In this document: positions 54,155 to 63,000 of the stretch, in pieces
How positions within the stretch are numbered: position 1 is the first letter of the stretch
Layout of the letters: each line of letters opens with the position of its first letter
Assembly (NCBI GenBank): GCA_963557785.1
Contig: CAUWBF010000004.1
Location: forward strand, 58,889 to 122,888
Source of the DNA: Merdicola sp963557785
Lineage (GTDB): Bacteria; Bacillota; Clostridia; TANB77; CAG-508
Reading direction: 5' to 3'
Length of the DNA: 64,000 nucleotides
Made by a program: the position numbers and the translations under genes
Notes under the pieces: generated by a model
What the model saw: the letters and a program-made list of their open reading frames with translations, nothing else
Database searches by the model: none
What the model was told of the DNA's origin: nothing

Positions 54155-54155
54155 T

Positions 54156-54749
54156 ATGAGTGATTTATACGAAGCTAGAAATTCAATTTATTGTTATAAA
54201 GATAGTAATATATTAAAAAATAAGTTTAACATTATAGAAAATAGTTTATTAGAAGAAGTTGAAAGAAAGATAGTTATAGCAAAATTGTATGAATTACGCC
54301 AAAATAATAAAATAGGAAATTTTGATATAGAACATCTTGTAGGTATACATAGATTTTTATTCGAAGATATATATCCATTTGCAGGATTATTTAGAAGTGA
54401 AAATATAGCAAAAGGAAATTTTAGTTTTGCCGAATGGAAATATATAGAAAGTGAATTAAAAATTTTATTAGACAAATTAAAAAATCAAAATTACTTAGCT
54501 AATTTAGATAAAAAAGAAATGTCAAAACAGTTAGCATATTATATGTCAGAGTTAAATGTGTTACATCCATTTCGTGAAGGAAATGGTAGAACTATAAGAG
54601 AATTTATAAGACAATTAGCATTTAAAAATAATTATATCCTGGATTTACAAAATATAAATCCGAAAGAAATGCTAGAAGCATGTATAAAATCTGTTATAGT
54701 GACTGATGATTTAGAGCAATTACTAGAAAAATGCTTAATAAAAAAATGA
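54156..54749 (+). CDS. Fic-family AMPylation toxin
   Basis: 197 residues. The Fic active-site loop HPFREGNGRTIR spans residues 137-148, with catalytic His137 and the phosphate-binding Arg. The beta-hairpin region IYPFAGLFRSENIAKGNFSF that holds target peptides is upstream (about residues 72-91). The protein has no N-terminal inhibitory helix of its own, so inhibition must come from the small protein encoded just before it (class I Fic). Fic toxins transfer AMP to targets such as DNA gyrase; this target is not known. TGA stop. Confidence 0.9.
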   Translation: MSDLYEARNSIYCYKDSNILKNKFNIIENSLLEEVERKIVIAKLYELRQNNKIGNFDIEHLVGIHRFLFEDIYPFAGLFRSENIAKGNFSFAEWKYIESELKILLDKLKNQNYLANLDKKEMSKQLAYYMSELNVLHPFREGNGRTIREFIRQLAFKNNYILDLQNINPKEMLEACIKSVIVTDDLEQLLEKCLIKK

Positions 54750-54765
54750 AAATAGATAACAATAG

Positions 54766-54797
54766 AAACAGTCTAAAATAAAAAAAGACTGTTTTTA
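54766..54797 (+). terminator. Terminator after fic
   Basis: Stem AAACAGTCT / AGACTGTTT with a 12-base A-rich loop and T run. Confidence 0.8.
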
Positions 54798-54844
54798 TAT
54801 TTTGAATGTGATATAATCTATAAAAAAAGAAAGGAAAATAAAAT

Positions 54845-55612
54845 ATGAAATTAATTTCTTGGAATGTAAATGGATTAAGAGCAGCAATTAATAAAGGATT
54901 TGAAGAGTTTTTTAATGAAATAGATGCAGACATATTCTGCTTGCAAGAAACAAAAATGCAAGAAAATCAAATAGATGATAATATGAGAAGAATATTTAGT
55001 AAATATAATATGTACTGGAATAGTGCAGAGAAAAAAGGATATTCAGGAACAGCAATATTCACAAAAAGCAAACCAATAAATGTAAGTTATGGAATAGGAA
55101 TACCAGAACATGATAACGAAGGAAGAGTAATAACATTAGAATTTGAAAAATTTTATATGATAGATATATATACTCCAAATGCTAAAAGAGAACTAGAAAG
55201 ATTAGATTATAGAATGATATGGGAAGACGAAATTAGAAAATATTTATCAAACTTAAATAAAGAAAAACCAGTAATCATGTGTGGAGATTTAAATGTAGCA
55301 CATAAAGAAATAGATTTAAAAAATCCTAAATCAAACAGAGGAAATGCAGGTTTTACAGATGAAGAAAGAGAAAAAATGACAGAACTTTTATCTGCAGGAT
55401 TTACAGATTCATTCAGATATTTATATCCAGATAAACAAGATGCATATAGTTGGTGGTCATATATGGGAAGAGCAAGAGAAAAAAATGTAGGATGGAGAAT
55501 AGATTATTTTATAGTATCTAATGATATTTCTAACAAAATTGAAGAAGCAAAAATATTCCCAGAAATCTATGGTAGTGATCACTGCCCAGTAGGATTAGAA
55601 ATAACATTATAA
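54845..55612 (+). CDS. exoA: Exodeoxyribonuclease III (AP endonuclease)
   Basis: 255 residues. The EEP nuclease motifs are all seen: LISWNVNGLRAA, CLQETKMQ (catalytic Glu), YTPNAKRELERLDYR, MCGDLNVAHKEIDL, WWSYMGRAREKNVGWRIDYF and GSDHCPVGLEI (catalytic Asp-His). It cleaves abasic sites in base-excision repair. AAAGGAAA precedes the ATG. Confidence 0.96.
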   Translation: MKLISWNVNGLRAAINKGFEEFFNEIDADIFCLQETKMQENQIDDNMRRIFSKYNMYWNSAEKKGYSGTAIFTKSKPINVSYGIGIPEHDNEGRVITLEFEKFYMIDIYTPNAKRELERLDYRMIWEDEIRKYLSNLNKEKPVIMCGDLNVAHKEIDLKNPKSNRGNAGFTDEEREKMTELLSAGFTDSFRYLYPDKQDAYSWWSYMGRAREKNVGWRIDYFIVSNDISNKIEEAKIFPEIYGSDHCPVGLEITL

Positions 55613-55628
55613 GAATTGAGGTAAAAAT

Positions 55629-56759
55629 ATGAATAATAAAAGTGCACTAAAAAAATGGCTATATTGGTTCACATTTGCAATAGCAATTATAGGTTTTTAT
55701 AAACTATTAGATGATTATGGATATATTTCAGCTTGGATAGGCAATTTATTTGGTATATTAATGCCATTCTTAATAGGAATATTAATAGCATATATTTTAT
55801 ATACACCATGTAGAAGAGTAGAAAAAATATGTGAGAAATCAAAAATTAAGTTTATAAAAAATAAATCAAAACATATAGGAATTATAGTTGTATATTTAAT
55901 AGCAGTACTAATAATTATACTATCTATAAAATTTCTAATACCAATAATTACACAAAGTATAATGGACTTAGTTAATAATTTTCAAAATTATTATAATTCA
56001 TTAATTACAGCAATAAATGAATTACCAGAAGACTCAGTATTAAAAAGTAATGTTGCAAATGATGTAATATCAAACATAAAAAATATAGATTTAAAACAAT
56101 ATATTAATATACAGAAAATTGGAGAGTACATACTAGGAGTATTAAGTGCAGCATCAGGAATATTAGATATATTTATAGCAATTATAGTATCTATATATGT
56201 ATTATTTGATAGAAGAAAAATAGCAGAATTCATAAATAAATTAATAAATGCTTTATTTGAAGACAAAATTGCTAATAAAGTAAGTAATTATTTTAATAGA
56301 ACAAATGAAATATTATTAAAATTTATTTCAAGTCAATTTTTAGATGCAGTGGTAGTAGGAATTTTAGCAACAATTGCTATGAAAATGTTAGGTGTAAAAT
56401 ATGGTACAACTTTAGGAATATTAATAGGTGTATCAAACTTAATACCATATTTTGGAGCAATAGTAGGAGTTGCAGTTTCAATAATAATTACTATATTTAC
56501 AGGAGGATTTGCTAAAGCGCTATGGATGGGAATTATAATTATAATATTACAACAAATAGACGCAAATATTATAAATCCAAAAATAGTAGGAAATTCTTTA
56601 AAAATTAGTCCACTACTTGTAATTTTAGCAGTAACATTAGGAGGAGCATATTTTGGAACTATTGGAATGTTTCTAGCAGTCCCAGTAGCAGCAGTAATAA
56701 AAATATTAATTATGGACTTTATAGATTATAGAACTAAGAAAAAAATAAAAAGTATATAA
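55629..56759 (+). CDS. AI-2E family membrane permease
   Basis: 376 residues with seven or eight membrane helices; opening IAIIGFYKLLDDYG... LIGILIAYILYTPCRRVEK and the conserved C-terminal ISNLIPYFGAIVGVAVSIII type segment (here GVSNLIPYFGAIVG) and LLVILAVTLGGAYFGTIGMFLAVPV. The family (PerM/YtvI/TqsA) includes exporters of varied or unknown substrates. It is 17 bases after exoA. Confidence 0.9.
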   Translation: MNNKSALKKWLYWFTFAIAIIGFYKLLDDYGYISAWIGNLFGILMPFLIGILIAYILYTPCRRVEKICEKSKIKFIKNKSKHIGIIVVYLIAVLIIILSIKFLIPIITQSIMDLVNNFQNYYNSLITAINELPEDSVLKSNVANDVISNIKNIDLKQYINIQKIGEYILGVLSAASGILDIFIAIIVSIYVLFDRRKIAEFINKLINALFEDKIANKVSNYFNRTNEILLKFISSQFLDAVVVGILATIAMKMLGVKYGTTLGILIGVSNLIPYFGAIVGVAVSIIITIFTGGFAKALWMGIIIIILQQIDANIINPKIVGNSLKISPLLVILAVTLGGAYFGTIGMFLAVPVAAVIKILIMDFIDYRTKKKIKSI

Positions 56760-56763
56760 AAAT

Positions 56764-56815
56764 AAAAAAGGATATAAATAAATTAAGAAAAACTTAATTA
56801 TTTATATCCTTTTTT
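56764..56815 (+). terminator. Long terminator after the AI-2E permease
   Basis: Stem AAAAAAGGATATAAATAA / TTATTTATATCCTTTTTT extended by an inner AATTAAG / CTTAATT stem, T-rich at the end. Confidence 0.9.
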
Positions 56816-56863
56816 ATTAATATTTAAAATGCTATAATTAATGTGAAAATGGGGGTAATAAGA

Positions 56864-57559
56864 ATGTATAATGTACTTGTAGTAGATGATGATAAAGAAA
56901 TTGTAAATGCAATAGAGATATATTTAAGTAAGGAAGGATATAATATACTTAAAGCATATAACGGGAAAGAAGCACTAGAAATAGTAAAACATAATGAAAT
57001 ACACCTAATAATAGTAGATATAATGATGCCAAAGATGGATGGTATAGAATTTACAGATAATATACGAAAAGATAAATCTATACCAATTATAATGCTATCT
57101 GCTAAATCAGAAGATTATGACAAAGTGTTGGGACTAGATAAAGGCGCAGATGACTATATTACAAAACCATTTAATCCAATAGAATTAATAGCTAGAGTAA
57201 ATTCTCAAATAAGAAGATATACAAAGCTTGGTAGCATAACAATGGAAAATGATGAAAATGTATATAAAACAGGAGAATTACAAATAGATGATAGTACAAA
57301 AAAAGTAATAGTAGATGGAAAAGAAATAAAGCTAACGCCTACGGAATATAATATTTTGATATTTTTAACAAAAAATAAAGGCAAAGTATTTTCTATAGAA
57401 GAAATATATGAAAATGTATGGGACGAAGAATGTTATGGAGCCGAAAATATAATAGCAGTTCATATAAGACATATAAGAGAAAAAATAGAAATAAACTCTA
57501 AAGATCCAAAATACTTAAAAGTAATTTGGGGAGTAGGATATAAAGTAGAAAATATATAG
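56864..57559 (+). CDS. OmpR/VanR-family response regulator
   Basis: 231 residues. Receiver domain with acidic pair Asp8-Asp9, phosphoacceptor Asp52 (IIVDIMMPKMDG) and Lys101 (YITKPFNP), so unlike the 6.3-kb regulator it is complete. The C-terminal winged helix has LTPTEYNILIFLTKNKGKVFS and VHIRHIREKI. ATG 56864 is 8 bases after GGGGG. The sensor kinase follows 12 bases later; together they form a VanRS-like two-component system. Confidence 0.95.
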   Translation: MYNVLVVDDDKEIVNAIEIYLSKEGYNILKAYNGKEALEIVKHNEIHLIIVDIMMPKMDGIEFTDNIRKDKSIPIIMLSAKSEDYDKVLGLDKGADDYITKPFNPIELIARVNSQIRRYTKLGSITMENDENVYKTGELQIDDSTKKVIVDGKEIKLTPTEYNILIFLTKNKGKVFSIEEIYENVWDEECYGAENIIAVHIRHIREKIEINSKDPKYLKVIWGVGYKVENI

Positions 57560-57571
57560 TGAGGAGGAAAT

Positions 57572-59623
57572 ATGAAAGAAGAAAAATTAAAAGAATCATT
57601 TATTTTAAAAGCAATTTCATATATTTTATTACCATTATTTGTAATAGCAATAATATTTAGTGGAATAATATTAGCATATTGTGCGGAATATCCAGAAGCA
57701 AGAAGTTCTAGAAAGGATTTTTATAATACAGATATATTTGCACAAATATATGAGTATAGGATATATCCGATAATAAGTGGTATAAGCACAATAACAAATA
57801 CAAAAAATTACTATAATGCATATAGTTCGAATTATTCTGAAACAGATTTAGTATTAAATAATGAACAAGAAGCATATAAAAATGGAGAAGAAAAAATATA
57901 CTATTCTGCAAGATTTCAAGCTACAGAAGTAAAATATTTGATAGTAAATAAAGATACAAATGAATATTTTACTAATTTAGATAGAACAACGAAAACAGAT
58001 TCTATAGAAAAAATAAAAGAAGATATATTATCAAAAGATACATATTTTTTTAATATAGAGAATAAAAAAATAAATACTAATATAGAAAAATTACTTGAAG
58101 ATAATACAATATATCAAAATATTGGCAATAGTAATTATGATATATATACTTCATATTCTGCAAATAACACAGAAATAACATTAAATGACGATATATCTAC
58201 AGCAAAATTTTTATATGAATTTTCAGTAAAATATTATAAAATTTGTAATATCTTACTTGCAATATCTATATTGGGTGCTTTTGTAACTTTTATGTATTTA
58301 ATAATAAGTGCAGGCCATAAGAAAGATTATGATGGAATATATTTAGGATGGATAGATGAATTGCCATTAGAAGTTTTAGGAATATTTATATTTATAGTAG
58401 CTTCAGTAGGAATATTTTTAACATATGCTTCAGCTATGCTAATGGAATATGTATTTGATACAGGAATAATGTTAACAATATTAACTACTTATATTACAGG
58501 AATAGCATTAATGTACTTGGGATTAAGTATTGTTAAGAGAGTAAAGGTAGGTCAACTTATAAAAAATTCCATATTATGGAGAGTATGTAGATTTATAAAG
58601 AGAATATGTTCAAAAATAGTGCATAGCCTTACAGATAATACCAAGTTATCAACAAGAATAACAATTTACTGTATAGCATTTTTAGCAATATCTTTTATAC
58701 TTATAGCAATGAATGGAGTAGGAATTATATTTTTAATAGGATTTTGGATTTATACATATTTGTGGATATTAGGAAAAGCAAATGAAATGACAAAGATTCA
58801 AAAAGCATTAAAAAGTATTTATGAGGGAGATATTAATATAAATCTAAATGAAAAAGAATTAAGTGGAGTGCTAAAGGAGATGGCAATATATGTAAATGAT
58901 ATTGCTGGAGGATTTTCAAATGCAGTAGAAGCAAGCATTAAAAGTGAAAGAATGAAGACTGAATTAATTACTAATGTATCTCACGATATAAAGACACCTT
59001 TAACATCTATAATAAACTATGTTGATTTACTAAAAAAAGAAAATATTAAAAATGAGAAAGCAAAAGAATATTTAGAAGTATTAGAAGTAAAATCACAAAG
59101 ACTTAAAAAACTAATAGAAGACCTAATAGAAGCTTCAAAAGCATCATCAGGAAATATAAAATTAGAAAAACAATTAATTAATATAAATGAGCTAATAAAA
59201 CAAGTAACAGGAGAATTTGAAGATAAATTTAAAAATAAGAATTTAGAAGTAATAATAGACTACCTAAAAGAAGATGTAAAAATATTAGCTGATAATAGAT
59301 ACATATATAGAATAATAGAAAATTTATACTCAAATATATCTAAATATGCTTTAGAGAATTCTAGAGTTTATGTTGATATAAAAAAATATGATAGTAAGGT
59401 AAATATAGCTATAAAAAATATTTCTAAAGAACGATTAAATATATCAGAAGAAGAGCTAATGCAGAGATTTGTAAGAGGTGATAGCTCAAGAAATACAGAA
59501 GGAAGCGGATTAGGATTATCCATAGCAACTAGCTTAACAGAGTTACAAGGGGGAAAGTTTAATATATATCTTGATGGAGACTTGTTTAAGGTAGTTTTAG
59601 AGTTTGAAGTATCTAGGGAATAA
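57572..59623 (+). CDS. Sensor histidine kinase
   Basis: 683 residues. One N-terminal membrane helix (about 17-35), a large external domain (about 36-220), then four or five more membrane segments (about 221-400), HAMP-like region, HisKA with TNVSHDIKTPLTSI (phosphoacceptor His471) and an ATPase domain with FVRGDSSRNTEGSGLGLSIA. The many central helices resemble VanS-like kinases of Clostridia that sense cell-wall stress. The external domain has no recognised ligand fold. AGGAGG precedes the ATG. Confidence 0.93.
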   Translation: MKEEKLKESFILKAISYILLPLFVIAIIFSGIILAYCAEYPEARSSRKDFYNTDIFAQIYEYRIYPIISGISTITNTKNYYNAYSSNYSETDLVLNNEQEAYKNGEEKIYYSARFQATEVKYLIVNKDTNEYFTNLDRTTKTDSIEKIKEDILSKDTYFFNIENKKINTNIEKLLEDNTIYQNIGNSNYDIYTSYSANNTEITLNDDISTAKFLYEFSVKYYKICNILLAISILGAFVTFMYLIISAGHKKDYDGIYLGWIDELPLEVLGIFIFIVASVGIFLTYASAMLMEYVFDTGIMLTILTTYITGIALMYLGLSIVKRVKVGQLIKNSILWRVCRFIKRICSKIVHSLTDNTKLSTRITIYCIAFLAISFILIAMNGVGIIFLIGFWIYTYLWILGKANEMTKIQKALKSIYEGDININLNEKELSGVLKEMAIYVNDIAGGFSNAVEASIKSERMKTELITNVSHDIKTPLTSIINYVDLLKKENIKNEKAKEYLEVLEVKSQRLKKLIEDLIEASKASSGNIKLEKQLININELIKQVTGEFEDKFKNKNLEVIIDYLKEDVKILADNRYIYRIIENLYSNISKYALENSRVYVDIKKYDSKVNIAIKNISKERLNISEEELMQRFVRGDSSRNTEGSGLGLSIATSLTELQGGKFNIYLDGDLFKVVLEFEVSRE

Positions 59624-59717
59624 AGCCTTTTAACTAAAATATAGCAAAAAAATATAGATAAGAAAGAGTATAATTTTGTAAAAAAATACAAATCAAAAAT
59701 ACAAGAATAAAATTGGA

Positions 59718-59754
59718 TAGAATGTTGATATTTAGGTCAATATTCTATTTTTTT
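59718..59754 (+). terminator. Terminator after the histidine kinase
   Basis: Stem TAGAATGTTGA / TCAATATTCTA (with a G-T pair) and T7. Confidence 0.83.
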
Positions 59755-60018
59755 ATGCCAAAAAATAGAACATAGAATTTACGCAAAATTTGGAAAATGA
59801 GAAAATGCTATTTATTACTCTCCCTAAGGCTTTGTAATTTAAAAGAAAAGAAGAAATTAATAAGATGTCAAAAAATGTCGAAAAACGCTAATACCTAGGC
59901 AATAAGCTAAAAGAGTAACATTACTGTAATTGATATATATATAAATATAATTATAATAATTATTAATATATATTAAATTACACGAAAGGCAAAAAATAAA
60001 GGTATAAGGTGGTTACAA
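59755..60018 (+). promoter_or_regulatory. Leader and promoter region of the RCC1-repeat surface protein
   Basis: 264 bases without a gene. It holds a 0A-box-like TGTCGAA at 59876-59882, a very AT-rich promoter stretch at 59927-59975, and a weak ribosome site (AAGGTGG) ahead of ATG 60019. I looked for the c-di-GMP riboswitch often found before such genes and saw no conserved core. Confidence 0.4.
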
Positions 60019-63000
60019 ATGCAACAAGAAAAACGAGAGAAAAAGAATATCTTAAAAAAAGCATTAACTGGATTAATGTTTTTTGTTGTGCTTGTTGGAA
60101 TAACTGTAACAGGAGCAGATTTAATAAGATTATCTTCTGGTAAAAGAACAGACTTAACAGGAACAACTGAAAACAAAGCAACTATAAATGCAGATAAGTC
60201 TATTTACATAGATGAATTAGCTGGAAGTGACTCTAATGGTGATGGTAGCTTTAATAGTCCGTATAAGACTTTAGATAAAATAGCAGATGCTGGTATTATC
60301 GAAGAAGGATATTCTTATTTGATTATTCTAGGTAATGGTACATATAACTTAACTGAGAAAGTATTTAATCTAAACTGTACAGAAGAATTAAACATTGTAG
60401 GACAAAGACAAGATACAATACTAGAAGTAAATGGAATATATAATAATTATTCTGGTGGAAAAAGCACTTACGATGTTAATTTTTATAGATTAGTATGGAA
60501 CGGAAAAACAGCGCCTGTAAATACTATATTCCCAAATGTAAATATGAAATTTTACAATATAGCATTAAAAATGGATTTTACTAGTGCAAGTTACTCATAT
60601 TTTCTATCAAATTCAAATAAAAGATATGACTTTATAAACTGTACATTAACAACACAAGTAGGTAGCTTTTTAAGATGTACTCCAGGAATAATAAAACTAA
60701 CTAACTGTTATGGAGGATTTACTTCAGGTTATGGAACAAGCAATGATATGTGGAATTACCAAACAAACTATGTAACTTCAACTCCTAAGGTAGATACAGA
60801 AACATATCAAATAACAGACGATGAAAGTGTATGGAAAAATGTTGGAACGGGAACAGACCTATCAGATGGAACTACAGCTGATTTAGGAGTTTATGGTGGA
60901 GAATATGATTGGAACGCAGATCTAAACATAGAAGTAAGAAAAAGCTACAAAATAAACAAAAATAATGAACAACTAAAAGTAGGAGATGCACTAAATTTAG
61001 AAATAGCAGAATTAACAGGACAAGAAGAAAATCCAGATGAAAGCGCATGGACTTGGAAATCAACTAATAGTGATGTAGCAACTGTTAGCAATGGAAAAGT
61101 AACAGGAATTTCAGTAGGAAGCACAACTATAGTTGCAACAAAAGAAGGAGGATATAGACTTAGTGTAATAGTTAATGTGTATGCAAATAAGACACAAACA
61201 ATTACCAGAGCAAAAATAGCAGAAGGGGATAATTTTACAGTATCATTAAAAGAAGATGGAACAGTATATACATGGGGAAATAATAGTAATGGACAATTAG
61301 GAAACGGAAAAGCAGAAAATGTTAATACAATAAGTCCAGTACAAGTAAAAATAAATGCAGAAGAATATTTAAACAATGTAATAGATGTAGTAGCAGGTCC
61401 AAATTATGCAGTAGTATTAAGAACAGATGGAACAGTATGGGCATGGGGACTAAATAATTATAGCCAATTAGGAGATGGAACAACTACACAAAGAACATAT
61501 GCAGTACAAGTAAAAATAAGTGCAGAAGAATATTTAACAGATGTAGTAGATATAGCAGCAGGAGAAATATCTACAGTAGCATTAAAGACAGATGGAACAG
61601 TATATACATGGGGATATAACGGTAATGGAGAATTAGGAAGAGCCGGATCAGGAGCATATGCAGGAAAAGCAGATAGATTTAAAGATATTATAAAAGTAGA
61701 AGCAGGATATAGAAAAACAATAGCATTAAAAACAGATGGAACAGTATATACTTGTGGATATAATGGTAATGGAGAATTTGGAAATGGAACTACAGCAGGA
61801 AACCAAACAGCACAACAAGCTAATATAACAAATGTAGTAGATATAGCAGCTGCTTACCACAATGTAATATATTTAAAAGATGACACAACTGCTTGGATAA
61901 CAGGATATAATGGCTATGGACAACTAGCTCAAGGAAATACAAATGCTTCAGCAGTACCAGTACAAATGAAATATGCAGAAAACTCTAATATATCAAATGT
62001 AAAATATATAAGTGGTGGAACACATACATCATATGTAGTAACAAAAGATAATAAAGTATATTCATCAGGTTTAGGAACATCAGGACAAATAGGTAATAAT
62101 ACAGCCTCAAATGCTGTGTATTTAACAGAAGTAACAGATCAATATGGCAAGAAAGTAAATGAATTAGGAATAAAAATAGATAGTATTATGACATCATCAA
62201 TGTTTGCTGATACAGGATATATTGTATCAACAGATGGAAGTGTATATGGATGGGGTCTTAATAACTATGCTCAATTACAAAGAACTACAGAAGTATCACA
62301 ATATAATTATTTATCTAAAGTTGGAAACCTAAACAAAAAGATAAAATACATAACTTTATCAAGAGGTGAAACAAAACAATTAGATATATCAGAGGAAGAT
62401 TTAAAAGTAGGCTATAATTTATATAGCTCTAATAGTAATGCAACAATTTCATATAGTTTAGAAAATAGTAGTGTAGCAACAGTTACTTCAAATGGAATTG
62501 TAACAGCGATAGGAGAAGGAAGAACAACAGGGAAACTAAAAGCAAGTACAGGATATGAAATAGAATTTATAGTAGAAGTAAAGGAAAATATCGGAAAAGT
62601 AGTAAGTGGAACTACATATTCTATGGCACTAAAAGAAGATGGAACAGTATGGTCATGGGGAAATAATGAAAATGGACAATTAGGAATAAATAATACAACA
62701 GTTACATATAAAGAATCACAGGTATTAAAATATACTTATGCAGAAGATGGAAGTATATCAGGAACAGAACCATTAACAAACATAAAAGATATAGCAGCAG
62801 GTGCATATTTTGCATTAGCTCTAGATAATGATGGTAATGTATATGGATGGGGATATAATGGAAATGGAGAATTTGGCGATGGAACATCAGGAAACAAATG
62901 GTGTGCAGTAAGAGTAAAAACATCAGCAACAGAATATTTAACAGGAGTAAGCAAAATAGCAGCAGGTTCAAACCATTCAGTATTCTTAAAAGATGATGGT

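Noticed and set aside
59755..60018. A c-di-GMP or other riboswitch before the RCC1 protein
   Set aside because: Some short ACGCAAA-like pieces are present, but the order of conserved blocks and the closing stem are missing.
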